From Fructobacillus papyrifericola (GTDB lineage Bacteria > Bacillota > Bacilli > Lactobacillales > Lactobacillaceae), in NCBI RefSeq assembly GCF_018437235.1, contig NZ_JAAMFJ010000002.1:62001-126000 (forward strand): a stretch of 64,000 nt of DNA. Reading direction: 5' to 3'. Positions 18,277 to 27,696 of the stretch are shown here, one piece after another. Below the pieces are notes generated by a model. The model saw nothing but the letters and a program-made list of their open reading frames with translations. It ran no database searches and was not told the DNA's origin. The position numbers were made by a program, and so were the translations under genes. The number at the start of each line of letters is the position of its first letter. Position 1 is the stretch's first letter.

Positions 18277-20064
18277 TTATTTTTTCAAAAGCTTTTCTAA
18301 TTCGGTCAACCGTTCTTCAAAGACCGCAAAGGCGGCGTCCAAGTATGCCCCCTTTTCCATGTCAACACCGGCTTGACGCATGACATCGAGCGGGTTAGCC
18401 GATGAACCGGCCTTTAAGTAATCCTTGTAGGATTCCGCCTGGTTGTGAGTCAAAATGCCTTGTGCAAGGGACGTTGCCGCTGCCTCACCCGTGGCGTACT
18501 GGTAGACATAGAAATTGTAGTAGAAGTGCGGAATCCGCGTCCATTCGTAGGCAATTTCTGGGTCGGCCACCAGATCCGGTCCGTAAAACTTCTGGTTCAA
18601 CTGGCCGTAAAAGTCCGCCATGGCCTCGGCCGTCAATGGCTGACCGGCCGCGTCTTGTTCGTGAATCCAGGCTTCGAATTCAGCAAACTGGGTCTGGCGG
18701 AAGACCGTCCCCTTAAAGCCGTCCAAGTACTGGTTCAAGATGAAGGCCTTCACCTTTTCATCGTCCGTTTGCTTCAAGAGGTAATCCGTTAGCAGGCCTT
18801 CGTTGGTCGTCGAAGCAATTTCAGCTAAGAAGATTGGGTAGTCGCCATAGTGGTAGGGCTGGTTGTGACGGGTCATGTAAGAGTGAACCGTGTGGCCCAT
18901 TTCGTGCACCAGCGTATAAACGTTATCCAACGTGTCCTGCCAGTTCAGCAAAATGTAGGGATTGGTATCGTAGGCCCCACCAGAATAGGCACCGGACCGC
19001 TTCCCCTTGTTTTCGACCACGTCAATCCAGCGTTCGGAAAAGGCCTTTTTGACGACGGCCAAGTAATCCTCACCGAGTGGCGCCAGGGCCGCCAAAGCAA
19101 TTTCTTTGGCTTTTTCGTAGGTCACGGGAAAGTCGACGTCGTCAACTAAGGAGACGTAAAGATCGTAGTTGTGCAATTCCTTTTGACCAAGCACTTGCTT
19201 GCGCAAGGCCACGTATCGGTGCAAGAGGTCCAGGTGGGCGTCGACTTTTTCAGCCAAAGTCTTATAAACCGTCACCGGAATCTGGTTACTCGTCACCGCG
19301 GCTTCCTGAGCGGACTGGTAGTGGCGGACCCTGGCTAAGAAATTGTGCTTTTTGACCGTTGCCGAAAGCGTGGAAGCAAAGGTGTTTTGCAGGGCCATGT
19401 AGGCGTCGTATAGGGACTGGAAGGCCTCTTGTCGTTGGGCTGGGTTCTTCGAGCGCAGCATGATGGCGTACAGCCCGTTCGTCAGCTCCTTGATTTCGCC
19501 CTTTTCATCCATGACGTCGCCAAAGTCAATGTCGGCGTTATCCAATACTGAAAAAGTCTGTTCGGAAGCGGACATAATCGTTGACGCGCCAGCCAACAAA
19601 GCTTCCTGATCGGCAGGCAGGGTGTGGGCCTTTTCGCTCAAGAGAACGTCAAAGAAGTGTTGGTAGGGCGCTAACTTTGGACTTGCCAAGTAATCTTTCA
19701 AGAGCCCCTCATCCATGGCCAAAACTTCGGGCTGGAGGAAGGCCGTGGCCGAAGATACCTGGGCCAGCAAGTCCTGTACCTGGGCGTTCATCCCCGCATA
19801 GGTCGAATTGGCCGTATCCTGGTCAAACTTTTGGTGGGCGTATACGTAGAGCTTTTCAAAGGCCCGTTCGATCCGCAGGTCCTCTTCTAAGCCGGCTAGC
19901 AGCTTTTCGGCCGAATCGGCCAAGTGGCCCTGGTATTCCGCCAGCTTAGGCAATTCGGCCTGTAGTTGTGAAAAGGCCTTTTGGTAGTCTTCATCCGTTT
20001 TAAAGACCGTCGTCAGGTCCCAAGTCAACTCTTCTGGTAGTTCTTCGCGTGTAATTTGTCCCAT
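18277..20064 (-). CDS. pepF: Oligoendopeptidase F (M3 family)
   Basis: This 595-aa cytoplasmic zinc metallopeptidase cleaves oligopeptides of about 7-17 residues. The zinc motif HEMGH (about 380-390, in LVHEMGHTVHS) and a downstream Glu (EIASTTNEGL) give the M3 ligand set. Length and the N-terminal EELTWDLTTVF segment are normal for PepF. The ATG follows a G-rich ribosome site. It lies downstream of coiA, the same order seen in streptococci and many lactobacilli. Confidence 0.95.
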   Translation of the reverse strand: MGQITREELPEELTWDLTTVFKTDEDYQKAFSQLQAELPKLAEYQGHLADSAEKLLAGLEEDLRIERAFEKLYVYAHQKFDQDTANSTYAGMNAQVQDLLAQVSSATAFLQPEVLAMDEGLLKDYLASPKLAPYQHFFDVLLSEKAHTLPADQEALLAGASTIMSASEQTFSVLDNADIDFGDVMDEKGEIKELTNGLYAIMLRSKNPAQRQEAFQSLYDAYMALQNTFASTLSATVKKHNFLARVRHYQSAQEAAVTSNQIPVTVYKTLAEKVDAHLDLLHRYVALRKQVLGQKELHNYDLYVSLVDDVDFPVTYEKAKEIALAALAPLGEDYLAVVKKAFSERWIDVVENKGKRSGAYSGGAYDTNPYILLNWQDTLDNVYTLVHEMGHTVHSYMTRHNQPYHYGDYPIFLAEIASTTNEGLLTDYLLKQTDDEKVKAFILNQYLDGFKGTVFRQTQFAEFEAWIHEQDAAGQPLTAEAMADFYGQLNQKFYGPDLVADPEIAYEWTRIPHFYYNFYVYQYATGEAAATSLAQGILTHNQAESYKDYLKAGSSANPLDVMRQAGVDMEKGAYLDAAFAVFEERLTELEKLLKK

Positions 20065-20109
20065 GGAAACGCCCCCTTGTGCTTTTCTCTAGTTTAACAT
20101 AGCACTTAG

Positions 20110-21150
20110 CTAATCCTTAAACGAAAGGGGGCTTTTTATGAAGACTTTCTCACGGTTAAAGGCCAGGCAATTGGCATGCTGCAACTCCTCTAAAAATTCC
20201 TCCAAAACCGCCTTTTGACCGTCATAGCCAGGGTAGAAGTAGCGTTCCATTCGCTGTCCTAGCTGCTCCTTGGTCAGTCCCTGCTGCCCGGCCCTTTCCA
20301 AGAGCAAATAGACCGTTAAGCGGTACTGCCAGTTGGCGACTTTTAATCCAAAGGCCGTGCCCGAAAGCAAGTTAGCAGGCAGCTGATCAACCCGCTGGCC
20401 CCGCTCGTACAAGTAGCCCACGACTCTAGCATCGATTTGTTCTCGGGCCAGTTGCAAGGACAGCTTGGTTCGTTGCCGATCCACGTCTAAGGGGGCCAGT
20501 CGAACTCCACCGTCCTCTCTGTCCCGTTGAAAAACGGCCGACCAATCAGCAAGGCCCGTCTTTTCCAAAAATAGCGGGTCTTTCAAAGTCACTTTCTCGG
20601 ACCGGCGCTTCTTAAAATCGGCCCGCGCAAAACGACTTTCTCGAACAAAGCCGCCTTCCGGTAAGTAGTACCAAAGTCGCTCCGCCACCCAAAAACGACA
20701 AATGGTTGCAACCGACAGGTGCTTCTTGTAGTAATTTGGTCCAAGCAACCACCAAACACGAATGCCAAGCCTTGCATAACCGGCGTTGCGACTGGCCAAA
20801 TCAGCCTTTGAGAGCGGAGAACACTGGTACTCAATGGCGACTTGGTTGCCCGGGCGGCCGACCAAGAGATCCGGTCGCTGATCGATGCTTTGCAGAACCG
20901 GCTCCACTTGCACCGGGACTTTACCAAGAAAGTAGCGATACAGGGCTAATTTACCAGCCAAATGTTCCGGCGACTCCCCCTCTGAAAAGCCCTGACAGTC
21001 CTTATTGGAAACATGGGCGAAGTGGGCAATCTTCTCTTCCCCCTGTTTCAATCGAACCGGCCCCCGACAGCTTGGACAGAGATAAATTTCGTTTTTCTTG
21101 GCCTTTTCAGCCAAGCAATAATCGTTTCGAATCGTCACAGCAATTAGCAT
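20110..21150 (-). CDS. coiA: Competence protein CoiA (nuclease domain)
   Basis: The 346-aa protein is CoiA-like: an N-terminal zinc-ribbon (C25-x2-C28, with FAHVSNKDC at 44-52), then a PD-(D/E)xK-type nuclease core (RPDLL, D94; AIEYQ, E107) and a long C-terminal part. CoiA is a late competence protein that promotes recombination of incoming DNA. The ATG at 21150 directly follows a terminator-like hairpin whose 3' arm contains the ribosome site (AGGGGTG). I see no clear ComX cin-box upstream. Confidence 0.88.
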   Translation of the reverse strand: MLIAVTIRNDYCLAEKAKKNEIYLCPSCRGPVRLKQGEEKIAHFAHVSNKDCQGFSEGESPEHLAGKLALYRYFLGKVPVQVEPVLQSIDQRPDLLVGRPGNQVAIEYQCSPLSKADLASRNAGYARLGIRVWWLLGPNYYKKHLSVATICRFWVAERLWYYLPEGGFVRESRFARADFKKRRSEKVTLKDPLFLEKTGLADWSAVFQRDREDGGVRLAPLDVDRQRTKLSLQLAREQIDARVVGYLYERGQRVDQLPANLLSGTAFGLKVANWQYRLTVYLLLERAGQQGLTKEQLGQRMERYFYPGYDGQKAVLEEFLEELQHANCLAFNREKVFIKSPLSFKD

Positions 21151-21153
21151 AAT

Positions 21154-21206
21154 AAAAACACCCCTATCTTACCGTCACTAAATGACACGATAGGAGTGCT
21201 TTATTT
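21154..21206 (-). terminator. Terminator-like hairpin overlapping the coiA ribosome site
   Basis: The minus-strand stem CACTCCTATCGTGTCA / TGACGGTAAGATAGGGGTG is followed by TTTTT and then the coiA ATG. The AGGGGTG in the 3' arm is the only ribosome site for coiA. It may be an attenuator or translational lock. Confidence 0.65.
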
Positions 21207-21272
21207 TCACTCAGGAATTTCATTATTACAAACAAATGTTTCTTAGATGTCGTTTAATAAAGCGTTCTAAAT

Positions 21273-21317
21273 AAAAAACATCTCACTCGACCAATAACGG
21301 GAGTGAGATGTTTCAAA
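21273..21317 (-). terminator. Terminator of the glutamine-type ABC transporter operon
   Basis: The minus-strand hairpin AACATCTCACTC...GAGTGAGATGTT is followed by a T-run, 16 bp after the permease stop. Confidence 0.75.
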
Positions 21318-21332
21318 TACTTTTATTTAGAA

Positions 21333-22784
21333 TTAAGCGATTTTCTTCTTCAACCAGTTGGAGAACCAAGTCAAGAGCGTAATCACGATTAAGTAGATGA
21401 CGGCAATGATCGCCCAGACACGGAATCCTTGCGAGTTACGGGCAACAATCAGAGTACCCGTCTGCGTCAATTCAAGCAAGCCGATGGCTGAAAGAATGGA
21501 CGTATCCTTCAAAGTAATGATGAACTGGTTAACAAAGGATGGTACCGTGATCTTCAAGCCCTGTGGGACGATGACTTTCCAGATGGCCTGACGATGGGTC
21601 AAACCAAGCGAGCGGGCCGCTTCCATTTGACCGACGTCAACGGATTCGAAGCCACCGCGAACAAAGGCCCCAGTATAGGCTCCTTCGTTTAGGATCAAAG
21701 TCAGAATTCCAGCGGTAAAGGCCGGAATTTTCACCCCGATCACACCGGGCAAGCCGATGTAGATGAAGAAGGCCAAAACCATCAATGGCAATCCACGGAA
21801 GATGTAGATGATTGTGGTGGACAACCCGCGCCAGAACTTGGATTCGGAAATCCCCATGATACCAAGCAAGAGTCCCCAAAGGGATGCCAAAACGATTCCA
21901 AAGACCGTCAGCTTAGCCGTTTCCAGCAGGCCCTTCCAAAAGGCGTTTTGGTTGGACTTGAGGATTCCCAAGGTGGTCTTGTTATCCGAAGCTGAACCTA
22001 CAAAAGTCGACTGGCTGGAATTCAGGTACTTGTTGATGATTTTATCGTAAGTCCCGTCCTTCTTCATCGCTGCCAAAGTCGTGTTGAACTGTTCGAGCAA
22101 CTGGGCGTTTTGCCCCTTCTTTACGAAGAAGCCAACGCCACCGGCGTTGCCCAAGTCCTTTGGGTTACGGACTTGCAACTTCACGCCGTTTTTAATGGCG
22201 TACTGGATAACGGGGTAGTCTTCAAAAGTCGCGGCCGTGTTGCCGTTGACCACGTCGTTGTACATGGTGTCGGTATCGTTAAAGTACTTGACCTTAAAGC
22301 CGTACTTGTCCTTCAAAGAAGCCCCGTATGCTGCCGCAGCCGTTCCAGTCTTCAAGGCAACCGTCTTGCCCTTCAAATCGGACAGGGACTTGATCTTTGA
22401 GTTTGGTTTGGTAATCCAGGCCACACCAGATTGGTAGTAAGGCGTCGAAACGTCATACACCTGCTTACGGGAATCGTTAATCATCATCCCAGCGATAATG
22501 CCGTCGGCCTGACCGTTGGCCACCATTTGAGCAGCGGCGTTAAAGGACATTGGCTTCAGCGTATACGTAAAGTTATTCCGCTTGGCCACTTCCTTCAGAA
22601 TATCCATGTCAATGCCAACGTAATTATTATTCTTATCCTGAAAGTCAAAGGGTGCGTAAGTGGCATCAGTTGAAATAATATAGTTGGGTTTTGAGTCTGC
22701 GCTGGCCGTCGTTCCCACTACAAAAGCAGCGAAGAACAAGGCAACCAAAGCAGTCAAAAGCGGCTTAAACCGTTTTATGACCAT
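21333..22784 (-). CDS. glnP: Amino-acid ABC transporter, fused substrate-binding/permease protein (copy 2)
   Basis: The 483-aa protein has a signal peptide (about 1-30, TTASADSKPN), an extracellular SBP domain of family 3 ([15 protein letters not shown], about 37-260) and a C-terminal HisM/GlnP-type permease domain with the EAA loop ([24 protein letters not shown]). Such fusions (Lactococcus GlnP) import Gln/Glu or other polar amino acids with a separate ATPase. The start at 22784 fits the GAGAGGAAG site and the signal peptide; a longer frame to 22952 crosses into glnQ. It is highly similar to the copy at 23562-25016. Confidence 0.9.
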   Translation of the reverse strand: MVIKRFKPLLTALVALFFAAFVVGTTASADSKPNYIISTDATYAPFDFQDKNNNYVGIDMDILKEVAKRNNFTYTLKPMSFNAAAQMVANGQADGIIAGMMINDSRKQVYDVSTPYYQSGVAWITKPNSKIKSLSDLKGKTVALKTGTAAAAYGASLKDKYGFKVKYFNDTDTMYNDVVNGNTAATFEDYPVIQYAIKNGVKLQVRNPKDLGNAGGVGFFVKKGQNAQLLEQFNTTLAAMKKDGTYDKIINKYLNSSQSTFVGSASDNKTTLGILKSNQNAFWKGLLETAKLTVFGIVLASLWGLLLGIMGISESKFWRGLSTTIIYIFRGLPLMVLAFFIYIGLPGVIGVKIPAFTAGILTLILNEGAYTGAFVRGGFESVDVGQMEAARSLGLTHRQAIWKVIVPQGLKITVPSFVNQFIITLKDTSILSAIGLLELTQTGTLIVARNSQGFRVWAIIAVIYLIVITLLTWFSNWLKKKIA

Positions 22785-22815
22785 GGTATTCTTCCTCTCG
22801 TTTATCAAGAAGAAC

Positions 22816-23565
22816 TTAGGCCTGCATGACCTTCGATAAGAAGGTTTGCAAACGTTCGTTCTTCGGTGCGGTAAAGATTTGTTCTGGCGTACCGGATTCT
22901 TGGATCTTTCCAGATTCAAAGAAGACAACCCGATCGGCCACTTGCTTAGCAAAGCCCATTTCGTGGGTCACGATGATCATCGTCATCCCCATCTTGGCCA
23001 AGTGCTTCATGACGTCCAAGACGTCGCCAACCACTTCGGGATCCAAAGCGGAAGTTGGCTCATCAAAGAGCATGATGTCAGGATCCATTGCCAAAGCACG
23101 GGCGATGGCAATTCGTTGCTTTTGACCACCAGAAAGTGATGAAACCGGTGCGTTGGCCTTATCAGGCAAACCAACCGTTTCCAACAATTCCTTGGCCTTT
23201 TTCTCGGCTTCTTCCTTGGTCAACTTGCCCAGTTGGACAGGGGCCAGGGTGATGTTGTCAATGACCGAGTAATTATTGAAGAGATTGAAATTCTGGAAAA
23301 CCATTCCGATGTTTTCGCGGACCTTATTAATATTGGTCTTTGGATCCGAAATGTCGTAGCCATCAACTTCGATAACACCAGAATTAGGCTTCTCAAGCTG
23401 ATTTAACATTCGCAAGAACGTCGACTTACCGGAACCGGAAGGGCCAATCATCACGACCACTTCGTTATCCATGACGTCCAGGGAAATATCGCGTAAGACA
23501 TGGTTGTCACCATATGACTTGTTGACTTTGTCAACGTGTACTTTCACTTGTTTCTCTTCACTCAT
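22816..23565 (-). CDS. glnQ: Amino-acid ABC transporter ATP-binding protein
   Basis: This 249-aa ATPase has Walker [10 protein letters not shown] at 41-49, the signature LSGGQKQR about 144, Walker [13 protein letters not shown] and the H-loop VTHEMGF. It is the single ATPase between two SBP-permease fusion genes. It overlaps the upstream permease gene by 4 bp (ATGA) and is followed 31 bp later by the second fusion gene. It presumably powers both. Confidence 0.93.
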   Translation of the reverse strand: MSEEKQVKVHVDKVNKSYGDNHVLRDISLDVMDNEVVVMIGPSGSGKSTFLRMLNQLEKPNSGVIEVDGYDISDPKTNINKVRENIGMVFQNFNLFNNYSVIDNITLAPVQLGKLTKEEAEKKAKELLETVGLPDKANAPVSSLSGGQKQRIAIARALAMDPDIMLFDEPTSALDPEVVGDVLDVMKHLAKMGMTMIIVTHEMGFAKQVADRVVFFESGKIQESGTPEQIFTAPKNERLQTFLSKVMQA

Positions 23566-25016
23566 GCGTTTGTCCTTTTTTCAACCCAGTTACTGAGCAA
23601 AGTCAGCAACGTAATTACTACTAAGTATATCATAGCCACGATTGCCCAGACACGGAAACCTTGCGAGTTTCGCGTCACAATCAGCGTTCCAGTCTGTGTC
23701 AATTCGAGAATCCCAATCGCGGAAAGCAGCGACGTATCCTTCAGGGTAATGATGAACTGGTTAATGAAGGATGGCACCATTAACTTCAGCCCCTGGGGAA
23801 TAATCACCCGGCGCATGGCCTGGCCATGGGAAAGGCCCAACGAACGGGCCGCTTCCATCTGGCCGTCGTCAACGGAGTTAAAGCCCCCGCGAACAAAGGC
23901 ACCGGTATAGGCCCCTTCGTTCAAGACCAAAGTCAAGATCCCGGCCGTCCAGGCTGAAATCTTAGTCCCGGTTACGGCTGGAATTCCAATGTACAAGAAG
24001 AAGGCCAAGACCAGCATGGGCATTCCACGGAAGATGTAGATAATCGTCGTGGAAAGGCCGCGGAGCAAGCCGTTCTTAGAAACGCCCAGGATTCCGAGGA
24101 AAAGGCCCCAAAGGGAGGCCAAGACAATGCCGACCACCGTCAGGTAAAGCGTTTGCTTCAAACCGGACCAAAAGGCCGTGTGGTTGCTCTTCAAGATGCC
24201 CCACATACTGCTGTTATCCTTGGCCGAACCGGTAAAGGTCGACGCCTTGGCCGACAGGTACTTGTTGACAATCTTGTCATAAGTGCCGTTCTTCTTAATG
24301 ATGGCCAGGCCCTTGTTAAAGTCGGCCAGCAGCGCTTGGTTTTCACCCTTCTTCACGGAAAAGCCCAAGTCTCCGGCCGCAAAGGGCTCCTTGGCGTTTT
24401 GGACTTTTAAAGCCGTGCCGTTCTTAATGGTATACTGCAACACGGGCAGGTCGGCGAAAGTGGCGACCGAATTGCCGTTAATAACATCACGGTAAACCGT
24501 GTCCGAATCGGAGAAGTAGGTAATCTTAAAGCCGTACTGATCCTTGATTGATTCGGCGTATTCAGCCCCGGCTGTTCCAGTCTTCAAGGCCACGGTCTTG
24601 CCCTTCAAATCGGACAGGGACTTAATCTTTGAATCCTTGGCTGTTGCCCAGGCTATTCCCGTCTTATAATAGGGATCGGAAAAGTCGTAAACGGCCTTTC
24701 GTTCGTTTGTGATCGTCGTTCCGGCAATCACACCGTCGGCCTGCGAAGAAGCGACCGACTGCATGGCGGCGTTAAAGGCCATCGGTTTAACCGTAACGGT
24801 AAAGCCGGCGGCTTTGGCAATCGCCTTCAACAGATCCTGATCAATTCCAATGTATTGATTGTTTTTGTCTTGAAAGTCAAAGGGCGCATAGGTTGCGTCC
24901 GACGTAATCGTGTAGTGGGCCTCGTCGGCGCTGACCGTTTTGTTTCGACCATTAAAGCCGAACAACGTTACAATCGCTGACAAAGCCACAAAAGCTGTTA
25001 ACAATTTCTTTTTCAT
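23562..25016 (-). CDS. glnP: Amino-acid ABC transporter, fused substrate-binding/permease protein (copy 1)
   Basis: The 484-aa protein has the same build as the copy at 21333-22784: signal peptide (1-30), family-3 SBP domain ([16 protein letters not shown]), then a GlnP-like permease with the EAA loop [24 protein letters not shown]. The two differ most in the binding domain, so they probably differ in specificity. It is the first gene of the P-Q-P operon. Confidence 0.9.
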   Translation of the reverse strand: MKKKLLTAFVALSAIVTLFGFNGRNKTVSADEAHYTITSDATYAPFDFQDKNNQYIGIDQDLLKAIAKAAGFTVTVKPMAFNAAMQSVASSQADGVIAGTTITNERKAVYDFSDPYYKTGIAWATAKDSKIKSLSDLKGKTVALKTGTAGAEYAESIKDQYGFKITYFSDSDTVYRDVINGNSVATFADLPVLQYTIKNGTALKVQNAKEPFAAGDLGFSVKKGENQALLADFNKGLAIIKKNGTYDKIVNKYLSAKASTFTGSAKDNSSMWGILKSNHTAFWSGLKQTLYLTVVGIVLASLWGLFLGILGVSKNGLLRGLSTTIIYIFRGMPMLVLAFFLYIGIPAVTGTKISAWTAGILTLVLNEGAYTGAFVRGGFNSVDDGQMEAARSLGLSHGQAMRRVIIPQGLKLMVPSFINQFIITLKDTSLLSAIGILELTQTGTLIVTRNSQGFRVWAIVAMIYLVVITLLTLLSNWVEKRTNA

Positions 25017-25157
25017 GAGTAACCCCTCTTGCTCGATACCTTTAGTCTAGCAGTCGGCTACTCAAGCAAGCTGAATCACGTCAGCTATTCTAACACGATT
25101 TTATAAATCGGTCTAGTCCGTTAACGGCAGTAAAAAGGAAGAATCCAAGAGAAAAAC

Positions 25158-26150
25158 ATGCACTATTTAACCCAAACAATCGAACCCTGGATGCCGGCCG
25201 GCGCCCTAAAAGCCAAGGCAGATGTTGCCAACATTGCTCAAGGGGCTGGTTGGCAGCGCCTGCCCATCGAACGCTACAATGACGTCCGCTTTCCCGCAGC
25301 CCTTCGGCAGGAAAAAATTAATTACTTTTTGACCGGAATTGGTCTAGGCGACGTCCTGGTCCACCAGTTCCCCACTTACATGTCCAAAGACTTTGAAAAG
25401 GAATTCCAAGCAGCCGTCCAAAGTCGCGGGGCCAAGTACGTCTTGTTTATCCACGACTTCGAACCCCTCCGTTTGCAGCGTGACGACACCTGGGAGTGGG
25501 CGCTGGCGGAGCAAGCCGACCTAATTGTCGTCCACTCGGATGCGATGGCGGCTGCTTTACAGAAAGAAGGTGTTCAAACACCGACGATCACCCTGGGCCT
25601 CTTTGATTATCTGGGGCCTGCACCTACTTCGCTGCCGACTTTTTCAACGGTGCTAAACTACGCCGGCACCTGGCAAAAGGCCCCCTGGCTAAAAAGCTAC
25701 CAGGGACCAGCGCTCAAGCTCTTTGGTTCCCGGCCCAAACGCTGGCAGGAGGTTACACTTCCTGCCAGTGTCGACTGGGTCGGTGCCTTTTCACCAGAAG
25801 ACATCCCCCTAGCCTTCCAATCCGGCTTCGGCCTACTCTGGGACTCGGACTACGAGGAGAAACTTTTTCAGTCCTACACAAAGGTCAACGCCCCGCACAA
25901 GGCTTCCCTCTATCTAAAGGCCGGGCTGCCCCTGATTGTTTGGTCAAAATCCTACTTGGCCGACCTGGTCAGGACAGAAGAAATCGGCTTGACCATCGAC
26001 AACTTAGCCGACCTCAATGAAAAATTAGCGACTTTAACCAAAAGCGAGTACGAAACTTATCAGAAAAATCTACTGGTCCTAAAAGACCGTGTCGAAAGCG
26101 GCTTTTATACCAGAACCGCACTGGACAAGGTCGTCCGCTTCTTTGACTAG
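25158..26150 (+). CDS. Gtf3-like glycosyltransferase (beta-1,6-galactofuranosyl/glucosyltransferase family)
   Basis: The 330-aa protein resembles Gtf3-type sugar transferases of the GT-B fold. Features are an early Y-N-D-V-R segment, FIHDFEPLR (about 97), VVHSDAM, NYAGTWQKAPWL and GLLWDSD, and a C-terminal YLKAGLPLIVWS segment. Family members extend O-glycans on adhesins or add galactofuranose to cell-surface polysaccharide. No adhesin, SecA2 or polysaccharide gene is adjacent. Its ORF is isolated on the plus strand, followed by the TPP riboswitch unit. Confidence 0.7.
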   Translation: MHYLTQTIEPWMPAGALKAKADVANIAQGAGWQRLPIERYNDVRFPAALRQEKINYFLTGIGLGDVLVHQFPTYMSKDFEKEFQAAVQSRGAKYVLFIHDFEPLRLQRDDTWEWALAEQADLIVVHSDAMAAALQKEGVQTPTITLGLFDYLGPAPTSLPTFSTVLNYAGTWQKAPWLKSYQGPALKLFGSRPKRWQEVTLPASVDWVGAFSPEDIPLAFQSGFGLLWDSDYEEKLFQSYTKVNAPHKASLYLKAGLPLIVWSKSYLADLVRTEEIGLTIDNLADLNEKLATLTKSEYETYQKNLLVLKDRVESGFYTRTALDKVVRFFD

Positions 26151-26180
26151 CCAAGACCGCTCTTTCTTGGTAAACTACTT

Positions 26181-26307
26181 GCTGGGGAGTCCGTCAGACG
26201 GGCTGAGAGGGTAATGTGATTACCGACCCATGAACCTGATACGGATCATGCCGTCGTAGGAAATTTTCCACGCTTTAATGGACGTCTTTTCAGGCGTCCT
26301 TTTTTTG
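26181..26307 (+). promoter_or_regulatory. TPP riboswitch (THI box) with terminator platform
   Basis: The conserved elements are present in order: GGGGAGTCC, the GGCTGAGAGGG core (about 26200-26211), ACCCATGAACCTGAT and CGTCGTAGGAAA (about 26252-26263). A GGACG...CGTCC hairpin with seven T (26280-26307) follows as the expression platform. TPP binding should terminate transcription of thiW. Confidence 0.93.
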
Positions 26308-26396
26308 TGGAAAAGTCTGAGGAAAGGAGGCTTTTTTCGGCATGGCACTGTCAGTTTCCACTGTCAAAACCATTGTAAGACCAAAGGAGTCGCCAA

Positions 26397-26900
26397 ATGA
26401 AACAGTCCCCTTCCCTTAAAAAGATGCTAGTCACCGCACTCTTAGCCGCGTTGGCCTATGTCTTAAACACCGCCGTGGTCTTTCCGGCCATGGCCCCCTT
26501 CCAACACTTCGTCAACGTGCTGGCTGTCTATCTGCTCGGCCCTTGGTACGGCATGGCGGCCGCTTTCATTTGCGGTTCCTTGCGCATGCTTTCAGGGCGA
26601 ACGATCATGGCCGTCACCGGTGGCATTGTCGGCCCAGTCCTCGCCGGCTTTTTGTACAAGAAGACCAAGAACGTCTGCCTCCTTGCCCTAGGAGAAATGG
26701 TCGGTTCCGGCATTTTGGGTGCTCTTTTGTCCTACCCCTTCATGGTCACCTTTTACGGCATGAAGGCCGGCAACTGGGCCCAGTTGATTCCCTTCTTCCT
26801 CCCATCAGCAGCCGTCGGTAGTCTGCTTGGCCTGCTAACCATTCTGTTGACCAAAAAGACTGGTCTAATCGACAAGCTAAAAGCCAAAATTAATGCTTAA
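26397..26900 (+). CDS. thiW: ECF transporter S component for thiazole precursor
   Basis: The 167-aa protein with about five to six hydrophobic segments matches ThiW, the substrate-binding S component of energy-coupling-factor transporters for the thiazole moiety of thiamine. FPAMAPFQHFVNV and GPWYGMAAAFICGSLRM near the N-terminus are typical. It sits alone behind a TPP riboswitch, which supports the thiamine role. It would share the ECF AAT module encoded elsewhere. The ATG follows GGAG (26388). Confidence 0.9.
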   Translation: MKQSPSLKKMLVTALLAALAYVLNTAVVFPAMAPFQHFVNVLAVYLLGPWYGMAAAFICGSLRMLSGRTIMAVTGGIVGPVLAGFLYKKTKNVCLLALGEMVGSGILGALLSYPFMVTFYGMKAGNWAQLIPFFLPSAAVGSLLGLLTILLTKKTGLIDKLKAKINA

Positions 26901-26938
26901 AGAAAAAAGCCCAGACATTGCTGTCTGGGGCTTTTTTA
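26900..26938. terminator. Bidirectional terminator after thiW
   Basis: The AAAAAAGCCCAGACA...TGTCTGGGGCTTTTTT hairpin also ends the convergent gene at 26939-27562. Confidence 0.8.
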
Positions 26939-27562
26939 TCACCGTGGAATCGACGTTTGATTGGTTGGCAAGAAGACAAACTTCCTTGCCGAATACCCTA
27001 AATCAAAGAGGCCGGTCACGTAATCAATCTCATCGCGATGTTCCTGGTAGGCGGTCATCAAATCGCTTTGGCTGATGGTTTGGGTGGCCTTCCAATAGGA
27101 ATTCTGTGCGCTATAATCTGCAAGGTCGACCGCTGTCGAGTCAATCACCGAAGTTGTAAAAGTCCCGTCATGATTATCCGTGTACATGACACAATGTTCC
27201 GGCATACCGCCTGCCCCTTCACCATCATCGACAATCACAATTTTGTCTGGGTCACCCATGTAAATCGTATAGTGGGTTTTATAGCCCGTACCGTAATCAG
27301 TGGGTAGCTCCTTGTAAATCAGCAGAGCCAGCTGCGTCTTTTGTGGCAAGGCGGAAAAAGCGCTGTTTTCCTGATTTTTTGCTTTGTCAGTCGATTGGCT
27401 GGACGAATTTTTCGCCGCCCTCTTTTGACTGGTCGACTGCACCTTGACATCTTGATGCTTTGAATCCCTTGCCGGCTGATTCTTACCTAAAAAGAAGGCC
27501 CCGGCCAAGACTGCTGCAATCACAAGAGCGACACCGGCCATCACAAAACCCTTATTTCTCAT
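26939..27562 (-). CDS. Membrane-anchored extracellular protein, unknown
   Basis: The 207-aa protein has an N-terminal uncleaved signal or anchor helix (about 7-28), a Ser/Lys/Gln-rich linker (about 35-65), and a C-terminal folded domain (about 75-205). The ATG at 27562 is chosen because GAGGAG lies 6 nt upstream; the open frame further upstream crosses a terminator. I do not recognise the domain. The architecture (anchor, linker, small domain) resembles the protein at 33257-33667. Confidence 0.65.
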   Translation of the reverse strand: MRNKGFVMAGVALVIAAVLAGAFFLGKNQPARDSKHQDVKVQSTSQKRAAKNSSSQSTDKAKNQENSAFSALPQKTQLALLIYKELPTDYGTGYKTHYTIYMGDPDKIVIVDDGEGAGGMPEHCVMYTDNHDGTFTTSVIDSTAVDLADYSAQNSYWKATQTISQSDLMTAYQEHRDEIDYVTGLFDLGYSARKFVFLPTNQTSIPR

Positions 27563-27640
27563 CCAAAACTCCTCTTCACTCATTTCTCTATCGTTGACGA
27601 TACACTTTTCAGCTAAAAATGTCATCGCTAACCCGCCCAA

Positions 27641-27686
27641 TTCACTAAAAAAGTCCTGCAGGAAAGTTCCTGCAGGACTTTTGCCT
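27641..27686 (-). terminator. 46-bp repeat unit A (terminator of the XRE gene)
   Basis: The perfect GTCCTGCAGGAA / TTCCTGCAGGAC hairpin has flanking A and T runs and lies 10 bp after the XRE stop. The same 46 bp occur again at 28453-28498. Confidence 0.8.
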
Positions 27687-27696
27687 TTTAATTCAA

